Below, in pieces: positions 34,125 through 44,620 of a DNA stretch of 64,000 bases. Numbering within the stretch: position 1 is the stretch's first letter; each line of letters begins with the position of its first letter. The translations under genes and the position numbers were made by a program. Source of the stretch: Phymatolithon calcareum (Eukaryota > Rhodophyta > Florideophyceae > Hapalidiales); assembly GCA_977006965.1 (NCBI GenBank), contig OZ345370.1:310001-374000 (forward strand), in the 5' to 3' direction. Below the pieces are notes generated by a model that was given only the letters and a program-made list of their open reading frames with translations, did not search any database and had not been told where the DNA came from.

Positions 34125-34155
34125 GAATGAGGTATCACATTATGATACCTCATTC
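34125..34155. repeat. Short hairpin, 13-bp arms, 5-nt loop
   Basis: GAATGAGGTATCA (34125-34137) pairs perfectly with TGATACCTCATTC (34143-34155). It lies 74 bp upstream of the fructokinase ATG, in the promoter or 5' leader. Confidence 0.85.
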
Positions 34156-34228
34156 TGTAAGCAAAATCTCCTGATCTCATCTTCCCTTCTCAATTTCGAT
34201 CAAACATTCCCTCCCGTTGCCCTCTGCA

Positions 34229-35413
34229 ATGGCGCCCACCGTCGCCGCCTTCCTCGCGCCTTCCCCAGCCCTATTTCAGCGTCGCGTCCCCGTGCAGCAT
34301 GTGCCTATCCGCAAACTCCGTTGCGCCACGCGAGCGCCGGACCCGATATCAACCTCGCGGCTAGGCGCCCCGAAGGTGATAAGTGTCGGCGAGGCATTAA
34401 TCGACCGTCTAACCTCGGACGCAAACGCCTCCTTTTCCGATGCCTCCAAATGGACCTCCTACGCCGGGGGCGCTCCGGCCAATCTCGCGTGCGCGCTAGC
34501 GAAACTGGGGACGGCAAGCGCCTTTATTGGCGCCGTGGGCGCCGACAAAATGGGCGCCACATTGCGCGCCTTGTTGGACGACGCCGGTGTGAACGTCGAC
34601 GGCGTGCAAACACTTGACTCACATCCAACACGCGGCGTTTTCGTACGGCATACCGCTCAGGGCGAGGGCGAGTTTGTGGCATACTCCGCCGCCAGCGATG
34701 AATGCGCGGACGCTCAACGGCTCGATACCGACACGCTGCCCGGCGTGTTGTTCTACGCCGCGCAGATATTCGCGTGCGGTACGCTCGCACTTGCCTTTCC
34801 AGGGTCGCGCGAGAATCTTCTGGAGCTTGCGGAACTGGCACATGCGTGTCGGCTGCGCATTGTGGTCGACGTGAACTGGCGACCTGTGTTTTGGGACGGT
34901 GTGTGCTCGACCGATGAGGCACGAAAGCAGATACTGCATTTCCTGTGCGAGAAACCCGGTGCAGATGTTGTGAAAGTGTCGATTGAGGACGCGCGCTTCC
35001 TATTTGGAGATGCAGTCGCGGAAGCGGGATTCGAGGATGCCACAAATGTTCTGCGCGCCGTTGGCGGCAAATGTAACGGCGCAATCGTCACGGCGGGGGA
35101 ACGCGGCACGGCATATGCATTTTGTGTTCCCGGGTTTGATCCGGTCGTTGGGAAGGTGCCGTGCTTTAAGGCGCCGGGCGGGGCCGTGGATTGTACAGGG
35201 GCGGGAGACGCGTTTCTTGCAGGGTTTCTGTCGGAAATGTTTGAGAAGGGCGGAATTGCGGCGCTTACGGATGCGGAGGCTGTGAGACAGATGGCGACTT
35301 TTGGGGCTGCCGTTGCTGCGCATGTTGTGGCGGAGAAGGGCGCTTTTGAACCACAGCCGTCCCGGGAAAGGGTTGAGGCGTTTCTGGAGAGGGCGAAGCA
35401 GACGATTTTGTAA
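34229..35413 (+). CDS. Fructokinase-like PfkB sugar kinase, probably plastid-targeted
   Basis: This 394-residue protein of the PfkB/ribokinase family is predicted to phosphorylate fructose using ATP. I chose the ATG at 34229; the frame is open a little further up but without another ATG. Residues 1-45 are rich in Ala, Arg and Ser and poor in acids (MAPTVAAFLAPSP..., RRVPVQH, RKLRCATR), as expected of a plastid transit peptide. The kinase starts at about residue 48 (KVISVGEALID). It has the sugar-binding GGAPANLA motif at 80-87, VDVNWRPVFW in the middle as in plant fructokinases, and the ATP-site/catalytic motif DCTGAGDAF at about 321-329, with Asp327 as the likely catalytic base. Length without the leader (about 345) matches fructokinases. 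Two hairpins lie just upstream. A related PfkB kinase with another sugar substrate is possible. Confidence 0.88.
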   Translation: MAPTVAAFLAPSPALFQRRVPVQHVPIRKLRCATRAPDPISTSRLGAPKVISVGEALIDRLTSDANASFSDASKWTSYAGGAPANLACALAKLGTASAFIGAVGADKMGATLRALLDDAGVNVDGVQTLDSHPTRGVFVRHTAQGEGEFVAYSAASDECADAQRLDTDTLPGVLFYAAQIFACGTLALAFPGSRENLLELAELAHACRLRIVVDVNWRPVFWDGVCSTDEARKQILHFLCEKPGADVVKVSIEDARFLFGDAVAEAGFEDATNVLRAVGGKCNGAIVTAGERGTAYAFCVPGFDPVVGKVPCFKAPGGAVDCTGAGDAFLAGFLSEMFEKGGIAALTDAEAVRQMATFGAAVAAHVVAEKGAFEPQPSRERVEAFLERAKQTIL

Positions 35414-35845
35414 AGTAGAATTCTTCACCATTTCGTATCCAGTGCCTACGGGTGCGGATAAGCATGGAGGGCCCCCTTGTGTAGGGATATGAACTCGTCC
35501 ACACTCTTTTCGTCGTGCCAGCACGTACAACATCTCACTCTATGTCACCTCGAGACAGAAGCATCATTTAATATCTTAGATTTCAGCTCCTCGTTCCCCA
35601 GCAGGATGACCTCGTCCAGCACGAGGGGGGCACCCACGAAGGTAGCGCTGGGAAAAGGCCTGCGAAATGGAGATTTCCTTGGACGTTGGGAAGTTTGTGG
35701 GGACGAAGAGCTCCTATGTAGCCCAGAGCTGCGGTCCATGCAAAATTGCGTCCTACATTATTCGACTCGAGGCAAAAATTTTGTGATTCAAGGCAAGTAG
35801 ACACAGGACACTGGCCATAAATGGTCATTTGGATCATTCCCGCCC
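35414..35845. other. Intergenic, with a fragment resembling the end of the bromodomain-like gene
   Basis: About 60 bases at 35500-35560 (CTCTTTTCGTCGTGCCAGC ... CTCTATGTCACCTCGAGAC) closely match the last codons of the gene ending at 33641 (33575-33636). The rest shows short open frames (for example MEISLDVGKFVGTKSS near 35665) without recognisable family. Confidence 0.5.
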
Positions 35846-36022
35846 ATGAGCACCTCGGAGGTCATAGAACTTACAGGTCACACTGGAAATGATGCTATCG
35901 AAGATATCAAGACAGGCTTATCAAAAGACAAGCTATCATCCGAAGAAAGTTCCTACATAAAAAGAGCACTTGTCGAAGTCCTTTCCATGCTTCAAGCGGC
36001 CAAGACTGCGGCCGAAACATGA
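35846..36022 (+). CDS. Possible 58-residue protein or gene fragment
   Basis: An ATG-started short frame encodes MSTSEVIELTGHTGNDAIED followed by a helical, charged stretch (LSKDKLSSEESSYIKRALVEVLSMLQAA) and stops at TGA. The frame is open for about 15 codons further upstream. Amphipathic helix composition and lack of low complexity make it protein-like, but no family is recognised. It may be a fragment, as the neighbouring DNA also carries gene debris. Confidence 0.3.
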   Translation: MSTSEVIELTGHTGNDAIEDIKTGLSKDKLSSEESSYIKRALVEVLSMLQAAKTAAET

Positions 36023-37109
36023 AATCATCCGGCCCACTCCCCGTCGACTATGCGTGACCCAGTACAGTGCAATATTTTCCCCCCTCGAGGCCCAATTATG
36101 GGTTAGAGGTAGGTTTTGGTATTCCACCAGATCGAGTCGCACCCGACCATGGAGACGTTCAACCAAGAAAGACCATGTCCATGACCGTATGGCCTTCGCA
36201 ATGCTGCCCCAAGCGTCTGCAGAGGCGTTGATAACTTTTAAATAAAAACTCCCACTCCTGTTGTCGGGAATAGCGTACAGGTCTACTCCTTTTTCTTACG
36301 GATGGAGGTTTACCATCATGTACAATGGACAGTCATCCAGGCGCCCTGCACTGTAAGATTCGCGCGGCTGTTGATGTTCTATGCCTTGATATCGGCTGGA
36401 GGCGACGAATGTTGAAGGGCGTTCTGTAGTCCATCAATACTTTAGAATGCTTTCATGGAGACAGGTTCATATTTAGCTGCTTGAAATGATACCCTACTGG
36501 TTGTCTATGCAACTGAGTGTACCGCTGTCACAATGGCTCTATCTGGTTAATCAACTGAAAGCGACAGGGTCATTGTGGAAGTGATCATCGGTGAAATGAA
36601 TAGCTTTCTTTGTCTACTCTGACTTGTGAGGACAATATGAACAATTTGGACCAACAGCAGGTAATCGTCAGCATGGTTTGCCAAGCATGTTGCCACTTTG
36701 ATTACTGCATCTCGGGTTCAGTGCAAGCCTCAACTTATCGCACGCGTTTTGATTTTGTGGCGGTGAGAGAGGGAGTTAAAAAGGAGAGAACGAATACAGT
36801 ATAGTTGGGGGCAAAAGCTTGGACTTATCGAACGAACAGATGTCTACAGCAGGGGTAACCTTCCCCTGTCTACAGCAAACTTTTACAAAGCGAGTTTGAG
36901 ATCACAGGGATGCAGTGCATCCATGGACACGTGTCCACGTTTGCTACGTGTGCCGACGTTACAGCAATCAAAATCGATGACAAACCAAATCGAAAAAATG
37001 TTGAGGCAAGCATCTGCTCAAGCTGAGAATTGTCCCCGTGGCTCCATGGCGTGAGTTTCCAGCGACAGAACCACGTTCAGAAACAAAAAACCCTTCCGCC
37101 AATCTGGCC
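36023..37109. other. Gene-free stretch
   Basis: I see no supported feature. The last 100-200 bp before 37110 should hold the promoter of the FG-GAP protein gene. Confidence 0.5.
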
Positions 37110-39125
37110 ATGCGCGTGTCAACCGTCCCGATTCTCGCGCCTCTGCTCGTCTTTCTTGTATTTTTCCTTTTTCTGTCTCGAGCGTCAGCCGAGAATCATG
37201 CCGCGCCATCTGATGAAAACTTAGCTCCCCTTTCCCGTTCATCAGCCGAAAAAAAGCAACCTCTTTCAGCAAAGAAAGAGCCGTTTCTGCGATCTTTTCT
37301 CGGATATGCTGGGATTGGCTCGGGTGCGTCAGTAATCCGCGGGGCGCCCCGAGGTACGGCTGCAGGTTTCACCGAAGAGTCGGACTATGTTGATCTCGGC
37401 AGTTCAGGCGCGGCCATTGCTGTAGGTGATTTCAATGGTGACCGATTCGTCGACCTGCTTATGCTTGACACCGACTCTTACCTTGCCGTTTCCGTGCATT
37501 TCTGGGACCATGATGAATTTCGGTTCGTCCCACGAGGTAACGGCATTTCTATCGCTGATAGCGCGCTTTCAAAAGTCGTGTCCGCCAACGTCGCCGACTT
37601 CAACAACGACGGGATGCTGGACGTTCTGCTTTCGGACGGCGAGCAGGGCATTGTCCATTTCGGGGACGGCAAGGGCGATTTCAACACTTCTTCCCCTGTG
37701 AGTATCCCTGAAATTCCCAATGTTGCCGTCGTGGACGCCAATGCCGATCTCGTACCAGAGCTGTTCGTCGCGTTTGCTAACGGAACGCGTGGATTTTGGG
37801 CTTTTAGCAACCTGCCCGATGGCAATGTGACCACGACATTTCGGAAATGGGACGTCGGCGGCTCCATCTGTGCGGTCGCGGCAAGCGCAAGTATCGCCAC
37901 TGTCGATCTCAATGGCGACTGTCTCCCTGAATTTGTAGTACCCTCCGCTTGCGGCCTCGAGGTTTGGAGGACGCCGACACAAAATTTGGCGATTTGGAAC
38001 ATGCGTGCGCCGCGTCACGTTCGTGTGTTAGGAACAGAGGTGTTTAACGCTGCTCATGGGGACGGTGCTATTGTGTATGCAGATTTCGACGCCGACGGGA
38101 CTATTGACATCGCGGTCGGAAACCTTAACCGCGCCGACCTCGTCGTGCATCTCAACATGCAGAGTGCACGCGTGGCCGGTCTGCTGTGTACTGCGGACCC
38201 CAAGTGGCATCTACAACGAAAGGTTGGCGTTGCAGGCGGCAATTTTCGCATCGCTGCACAACGGGTCGGGAAACTATTACGTGGATACGATATACCAGCC
38301 GCGATGCATGTGGGCGATTTTGACTCTGACGGGCTGCCAGATATTCTCATTGTGGATGGAGACAGTGGGAAACCGCTTATTTTCCGCAACATGGGACGTT
38401 GGCGACGGGACGCCCCGCACTCGGTCGATAAGCCGTTCGCCCATTTCAGTCTCATCAGCAATAGCGATGAGGAGCGGTTATGGAAAGGAAGTGGCGGCGG
38501 TGATGCGGTCACAGCTGCATTTTTCGACATTGATGAAAGCGGACGACAGGACATTGTGGTTGTGCGAAGACGGAATGATACTCGACTAGTGTGGAATAAT
38601 TTCCAACGCGATTCAGACGCTCTTTTCTTCAAGGGTACCATCCTCTCGGCGCTCAAGTATCATCAAACGCCACGCCCGTTCGCACCGGTGCCCGGAAATA
38701 CGTTCAAGGTGTCTTACGTGTCTCGCATGACGTCGCGCAAAGTGGTACGAGTCTGCTCGCAGTGCCCGCAGGGCGGGCATTGGACGTTGCGGGCATGCAA
38801 TTGTGTGCTTGGACTGGCGCATATCGCTAACTATATCGAGGAAATGTCTGTTGGTGCTGGTGGCTTTGTGCGGACGTGGACAAACCTGATGCCGAACTCT
38901 ATGGCTGTGGTGTGGGCGGAGGAGGGTGACCGGGCGACGAGATGGCGCATGGAGTACTTCACGCAGCGAAGGGGCGGACAGATGCTAAGGGTTGTTGCGG
39001 TGTTGGTGGCGGCACTCGCTGCGCTTGGTGGTGCGATTTTGTATCTGCAGCGGAAGGAGAAGCGACAGGATCGGGAGGATCATAACCGAGAAAGGGCGAG
39101 GCTGTTCCACTTTGGCGGGTTGTGA
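37110..39125 (+). CDS. ITFG1/TIP-like FG-GAP repeat membrane protein
   Basis: This 671-residue type I membrane protein has a signal peptide (MRVSTVPILAPLLVFLVFFL, cleaved near ASA-EN at residues 25-30). I chose the ATG at 37110 because it places this peptide at the N-terminus. The lumenal or extracellular part contains a series of FG-GAP/VCBS blades with calcium-binding DxDxDG-type loops: DFNGDRFVDLL, DFNNDGMLDVL, DLNGDCLPEF, DFDADGTIDIA, DFDSDGLPDIL, DIDESGRQDIV. They would form an integrin-alpha-like beta-propeller. A cysteine-bearing region (RVCSQCPQGGHW, RACNC) follows. Near the C-terminus a single membrane helix (VVAVLVAALAALGGAILYL) precedes a short basic, charged tail. This architecture and length match the T-cell immunomodulatory protein homologues (ITFG1), conserved from protists to animals and probably acting in the secretory pathway or at the surface. 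The exact role in algae is unknown. Confidence 0.85.
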   Translation: MRVSTVPILAPLLVFLVFFLFLSRASAENHAAPSDENLAPLSRSSAEKKQPLSAKKEPFLRSFLGYAGIGSGASVIRGAPRGTAAGFTEESDYVDLGSSGAAIAVGDFNGDRFVDLLMLDTDSYLAVSVHFWDHDEFRFVPRGNGISIADSALSKVVSANVADFNNDGMLDVLLSDGEQGIVHFGDGKGDFNTSSPVSIPEIPNVAVVDANADLVPELFVAFANGTRGFWAFSNLPDGNVTTTFRKWDVGGSICAVAASASIATVDLNGDCLPEFVVPSACGLEVWRTPTQNLAIWNMRAPRHVRVLGTEVFNAAHGDGAIVYADFDADGTIDIAVGNLNRADLVVHLNMQSARVAGLLCTADPKWHLQRKVGVAGGNFRIAAQRVGKLLRGYDIPAAMHVGDFDSDGLPDILIVDGDSGKPLIFRNMGRWRRDAPHSVDKPFAHFSLISNSDEERLWKGSGGGDAVTAAFFDIDESGRQDIVVVRRRNDTRLVWNNFQRDSDALFFKGTILSALKYHQTPRPFAPVPGNTFKVSYVSRMTSRKVVRVCSQCPQGGHWTLRACNCVLGLAHIANYIEEMSVGAGGFVRTWTNLMPNSMAVVWAEEGDRATRWRMEYFTQRRGGQMLRVVAVLVAALAALGGAILYLQRKEKRQDREDHNRERARLFHFGGL

Positions 39126-40913
39126 GGAGTGCGGGACTGGATGCTGAAGTAGGCTCCCTTCTGGTACGTCTGTGTGCATGATGCCGGAATGGGAGTATGT
39201 GAAATTACTAAACTTGAAGACCGCTGGTTTTTGGCTGGTGAAATGCGGTTACGAATCGGGATTGTGTGGACTTGTGCAGTTGCGACTAGGAATGAACAGG
39301 CAGTATGCTTGCGACGTCACTGTGTTCCGCAATGAATGTACTTGTCTGGATCTTTCCGAATTTTGGCGCACTCGTGTAATCAACTTGACGGTAGGACAGA
39401 ACACGAATCGTAAGTCGGAGGTATAGTACAGTAGGTAGTTATTAAACTCAGGACACTGAATTATGCACTCGATGTGCCGGCCAGCGTGTGCATTCATTCA
39501 TGTTGGATGATCGGCGTGGAACGTGTGCCGCGAAGACTTCTACAGGTCGGTTCTAGAGGAGAATAAAAACTCATTCATTCCAAAGTGTCTTATGATACTT
39601 TCGTACCCGGGGCCTGTCTCTGTTCCATGTGTACTTTTCATCCGCGAGTACATTCTCTCTCAGATCGTGAAAGGCTCCGACTATCAACTGAACGCGTGCG
39701 ACATGCTGACGCCCTGAACTCGGATGTCCTACTCACTCACCGAATACTCGCGGAAACTTTGAACGAGCCATATGGACGATATCGCCCGATTTGAAATGCC
39801 AAAGCAGGCCCACTCACAACCGTGAGCTTCACAGGGCGATACAGACTCTGTACCCTTCGAGTCGCTCGTCCTCTGTATCACGCAGGTGTCAAGCATCATG
39901 AGCCGCGTGGACGGTCCGGACGGACCATCTTAGGGTTTCTACGGGGCGTGAGTGCTAAAAATAATTCGCAGTTGCTGGCAACGAGATTCAGAGCTGCAGA
40001 TCCAGTTTTCCGTATCATACAGCTTTGGATCACGCTATTCTCTACCCACTGTATATGCGCCCTCGGACAGAGTTCAGCGACCTACAGGCAGGTGTCTAAA
40101 CACTGTCCGAGGGCATAGACTGTGGGAGCTCCGGCCATGGGTGTTTTTGGTGTACAAGCGAGTGGTATCTTGCTACGCAATAGGAGACTTAAAGTGAATA
40201 ATAAAGTGTTTTCCAGATCAAGTCGGGGGTGGAGGCAGCGTTCCTGCAGCTAAAATCGGTTGCGGGAAAACAGCAAAATTGGTTTCAGCGATGCAGGCTG
40301 TCCACGTGACGACAAGACCGAGTTCTCCAACACTTTTTCCGCAAGATCAGACACCGCTCTTGCCTGCGCAGCAATTGATGGAATTGTCATGTCATTCCAA
40401 GTTTGTTCGCTCACTTTCCTCGTCCGTCCACCTTCGCCTCTGCTATACAATTCCGCTTTCATCCATTATCTGCACTTCCGCTCGCCTTTGGTACAACTAC
40501 GAGTTGAAGGCATACTACAGTGAATGCCTACTGTACCTCTCAAGGCTGTGTGAATAATGTAGAACAAAATCTATCGTGATAGATCTGGCCTGCTATGCAC
40601 AGCTTTGGATCACGCGATCCAGATCCAAAGATCTACACGTGCACTGCATCTATTTTGGGCGGAATGGCGCGAATCGGCGGCATACTAGCCGTCGATAAAA
40701 TCACTGAAAAAACATACAAATCCACAACAGGTATGATGCGCTGTATGGGTGCTGTGCGCGAGGAAAGCAGCTGCTCGGCGCGTCGGAAGAAAAGCAGTGC
40801 AAAGTAGCACAAACGCCACCAAACCAGCCAACGAGATCGGTCGTGTTGCCAACACTTGAACCGCAACCGTGCACACACTCCAACGAATCCCATCTGCCTG
40901 AAAAACTTCCGGT
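39126..40913. other. Gene-free stretch with an imperfect hairpin
   Basis: An imperfect inverted repeat spans 40048-40070 and 40103-40123 (CCCTCGGACAG against CTGTCCGAGGG). The phrase CAGCTTTGGATCACGC occurs twice, near 40019 and 40601. The last part before 40914 should contain the NF-YC promoter. No other gene is supported. Confidence 0.5.
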
Positions 40914-41750
40914 ATGGCCGACGATTCCGGCGCGCAAGCGGGCACCAGCACCGGTCCGCCCAACATGTCGGGCGCCCCCGGTGCACCCAGTGCCGTGGCG
41001 GCGTACGCGGCCGGGCAAATGGCGTCGGCCAGCTTACTGCAGCAACAGCAGCAGACGCGCGCTGCCGCCATCCAGCAGCAGCATAACATGCACGAACTTA
41101 ACGCCAAACTCGCACAGTTCTGGGCGGAGCAGTCGGAGGAGGTATCTCACGCTAATGATTTCAAGAACCATTTGTTGCCGCTCGCCAGGATTAAGAAGAT
41201 CATGAAGAGTGACGAGGATGTACGCATGATTTCCGCGGAGGCTCCAGTATTGTTTGCAAAGGCTTGTGAGATGTTCATTTTGGAATTGACGCATAGGGCT
41301 TGGGCACAGACGGAGGAGGCTAAACGACGTACGTTGCAGAGGTCGGATATTTCTGCAGCTATTCAGAAGACGGATATTTTCGACTTTTTGATCGATATTG
41401 TTCCGCGTGATGATCCTAAGAAGGATGATGTACGTCCTGTGACCGGTGCTGTGGATCCGCAACAGATGCAGTATTATCCTATGGGGAATTTGCAGAATGC
41501 TGGTGCATATGCTATGGCACCAGGGATGAATGCAGGCGCTGTGACGGATTCATCGTCGGCTATGATGTATCAGCATAATCAGCCGCAGGTTTATGCGTCG
41601 GCAGGATATACGCCGGGCATGCAGTATCAGCCGGGGATGGTTAATCCGCAGTATATGCGTATGCAGCATCAGGTGATGTATGCACCGCCGAATTATAATG
41701 CGCAGTATCTCACCGGTAATACCGGTGAGCAGCAACCGCCGCCTTCGTAA
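40914..41750 (+). CDS. NF-YC: NF-YC (HAP5) subunit of the CCAAT-binding factor
   Basis: This 278-residue intronless protein is the histone-fold subunit that pairs with NF-YB and then NF-YA to bind CCAAT boxes in the nucleus. The N-terminus (1-60) is rich in Ala, Gly and Gln, with a polyglutamine run (LLQQQQQT). The histone fold lies at about residues 87-165, with the hallmark [20 protein letters not shown], then [18 protein letters not shown] and [17 protein letters not shown], ending in DIVPRDD. These match NF-YC across all three helices. The tail (170-278) is rich in Met, Gln, Tyr and Pro, a likely activation domain. The ATG at 40914 gives the full N-terminus. The upstream 16-residue FWAEQ segment (69-73) is also typical for NF-YC. 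Identification is secure. Confidence 0.95.
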   Translation: MADDSGAQAGTSTGPPNMSGAPGAPSAVAAYAAGQMASASLLQQQQQTRAAAIQQQHNMHELNAKLAQFWAEQSEEVSHANDFKNHLLPLARIKKIMKSDEDVRMISAEAPVLFAKACEMFILELTHRAWAQTEEAKRRTLQRSDISAAIQKTDIFDFLIDIVPRDDPKKDDVRPVTGAVDPQQMQYYPMGNLQNAGAYAMAPGMNAGAVTDSSSAMMYQHNQPQVYASAGYTPGMQYQPGMVNPQYMRMQHQVMYAPPNYNAQYLTGNTGEQQPPPS

Positions 41751-43188
41751 TTAAAGTGAGGTTGGTTGGTGTACCGGATGCCCCTGTTGATAGTTCGTCC
41801 GTGTGTTTGTGGTCGTCTCGTTTCCCAGTCCTTCACACAGCAATATTTGTGCTTGCTGTTCTGTGATGTCTGCTCCGATCGCTTTTGTCCGTGTTGATGA
41901 AGGTTGCTTATCATGATGGGGTGAGATGGCGGTGCGGAAGTTGTGTAGCGGCGTTGTAATTGTTGTGTATTGTATTTTTCATGTGGGGGTTTGCACCGTG
42001 TTGGGTTGTTGTGTCGAAGATTTTGGACTCGCTGTGGCGTTTAGGAAAGCAATAATCCGTCTTCTTTTTCTTCCCTTCCACCTCGTTCCCCTGTGGAAGC
42101 AACTTATGCATTGAAGAGCGTTGGGTGGTGATGTAAAAAGTTGTGCCCGGGGCGAGTTGTGGGGCCGAGCGGCCTTGTAAGATACGTCGACACATGCGTG
42201 TGCGGTGGATTGTCACGACGTAAAAGTGAGTTACGATGTGGTGTTTAACTTTGGGAAAGGACTGTCGGTGTCTTGGAGGCGTTAGCTGGGTTTGCCTGGG
42301 GAAAGCGCTGTATGATGTAGTTTAGGTCAGAGAGGTCGGTCGGTTGCTTGTTGCCGTCGGTCGCAAGCCGCGTTGTTAGCTTTAGGTCAAACGACACGAC
42401 AAGGGTGTATGTTGCAATACGGGAAGTTAAAGCTTGAATGATTTCTCACTGTGTTCTTCGCAGTTGCCCATTCCGTTTACCGCATTCTTCAGCTCCACCG
42501 TAACTCATAGACGGCGTCAAGGCAGGGCTATCCAATTGGCGCTGGCAACCGTCGATCGTGCGACTATGCGCACACGGGGGTTCAGCAAATGTTTCGTGGC
42601 GTGGAGAGTGTTGGTGGGTGTGGAGAAAATGAGCTGGCGGCCTACAGATGGTGCTTCGTAAAGTAGATGTCCTGATTTGAGAGGAAAAGGAATGTGTTGC
42701 AGCACAAAGAGCGGACGGCGCGGGGGTGCGTGGATGCGCGAAGCGTCCAATAGGGGAACTATTGGTGACGTAATACATGTGGCGGCAGGCGTGATGCCGC
42801 GCCATTGGAAAGTCGCCCCATTGGTGAGCAATTCGGTGTGGCCCGTGTTTATTGTTGGCGCGGCATCCAACGGGTGTGCCACGATGAGTATTGACTGGAT
42901 TTAAGAGTCGACGTGATGTCGCCAAGTTCGCGGTATTTCACGGTTCTGGTCAACAATTCTCTTTCTCGACCTCACGCTACTCGCGTTCTATTGAGCATCA
43001 TGAATACGTTGCCCGTAACGGTGATCGTTGCGAACGACGACACTTTGACTACAATTAAGTTGCCAACTACGACTGACGAATAGGTTCACTGCGTTTTCGT
43101 GGATCGTCGCACAAGAGCATCTTGATGTTATGTTCATCTCTGCGTGAGATCAATTAATTCCGACGACAGCACCGAGATGAGGTATACT
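41751..43188. other. Gene-free stretch after NF-YC
   Basis: The first few hundred bases are GT-rich and likely 3' untranslated or flanking sequence. No coding region is convincing. Confidence 0.5.
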
Positions 43189-43527
43189 CTACAGTACAGT
43201 ACTGTACAAGGTTGTTCCTCCTTCGACCTGCGAATAGCGCTGAAGATCTTCGGCGGAACGTAATTTCAAATTAAGGTGGTCTTTCTCCAAGAAAGTAAAC
43301 GACATCGATTTCCCGGCTTCGTATCCACCAACGGTAGATCTTTGACGGTTCGGAAACGGTCTCATGATATTGGGATTGTCCATTACTCTGTCGAGCACCC
43401 TGTCGATGAACCCAATCACAGAGGGGTCATTGTTGCCAATAAAAAGCACAGGGATTTTGCATGGTAGAGCAGAAGCAACACTACTGTAGTCGATAGGCTT
43501 ACAGAATCCACAACAGACGGAGCGTAA
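43189..43527 (-). pseudogene. Unrecognised coding-like fragment
   Basis: A minus-strand frame without a clear ATG encodes a protein-like sequence with CKIPVLFIGNNDPSVIGF and FIDRVLDRVMDNPNIMRPF. It runs open from a TAG near 43560 to 43189. The composition looks like a real folded domain, but I do not recognise it, and the lack of a start codon suggests a fragment. It ends in a region of CAGTA-type short repeats. Confidence 0.3.
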
Positions 43528-43529
43528 CA

Positions 43530-44620
43530 ATAGCGTTCCGCTATAGAAACATGCCGTCGTCTACAGTACCAAAAAGAAGAAGCGTACGCTTGCAGAAATG
43601 GATTTTTAAATCCAAAAGCTTCCGCTCACGACTTGCTTGCTTGATCTGTGGCCGCCAAAGAAATACTGTACAGTACTATAGTGTACAGTACAGTACAGTC
43701 GTAGCGCATGGACTCCACCGCTCCAGTCCAGTCGAGCAGGTCAGCGTCTGTGGACACGATCAGATTATCATTAAAGCAATTGCTTTTTAAGCACTACTGC
43801 ACATGATTTTAGGGACACTTTATTTAGCTCCGGTCGGCTGTCCCGCACGGCCGTGTCCCGAAGAGCCTTTTCCGACGCTCTGTCGATGGGAACGTGGGCT
43901 CCTCGACGGCCGCAAGGACTTGTTTCAACTGCATGAACGCAGCGCATCCATTGTTATCGCAATCCAGCACGGCGACGATGGGAAAACTCGAGTGCGCGAC
44001 CTGGACCGATCTCCCCCGCTTCAGATTTGCAACGTGTACCGGCTTTGTGGAAACTCTGTCTTGCGCTTCTGCGTTTCTTTGTTGAGTTGCACAATCATCT
44101 CTGATCCCAGTTCAACAATTTCTTTGAAAAAATAGCTTCGTACGTGTCCGAATTAGTCTCCGACCATTTAAAATTCATTAAAATCAGAACTGCCGCATCT
44201 TAATATATACACCTCGCGGTCCATCCACGTCGCTTTCCCCCACAGAGAAAACGCCTGCCATGCAAAATCACAGCCAATCGCTCTCATCTCCGGATCCGCA
44301 CACAGCCAATTATTGCGTTCTGACATTATGATAGCACCGCTACAGCCATGAATAGCGATCATACCGTCTGGATGTATGATGGTCTATTTACAGTGGTCAG
44401 AAGTTTCCTTGTTTGCAGCCTGTGTTTGTAGCGTTTGATTTTCCCCAGCGAGGCAATAATCTCACATACGTGCAGCCCACATACGGCGCAAATTTACGAC
44501 TCTACGCACAACACCGCACTTATTTGCCCCCTGTTCGCCGGAAACTTATGCAGTTGAGTTGCCCGCTCGTAAACTAAACCCTTCCGTCATCCTTCGTCTC
44601 TCGCCTTAAACTTTGTCCGC
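43530..44620. other. Intergenic, including the bZIP promoter side
   Basis: CAGTA-rich short repeats occur near 43665-43700 (and at 43190-43207). Two CCAAT pentamers lie at 44274-44278 and 44306-44310, roughly 320-350 bp upstream of the bZIP start; their relevance is unproven. No gene is supported. Confidence 0.4.

Noticed and set aside
34524-35084. A 186-codon minus-strand frame inside the fructokinase gene
   Set aside because: It is an arginine-rich antisense shadow of a gene with clear PfkB motifs on the plus strand.
42446-42925. A 159-codon minus-strand frame after NF-YC
   Set aside because: His/Arg/Thr-rich low-complexity composition, no motifs, and no promoter signal.
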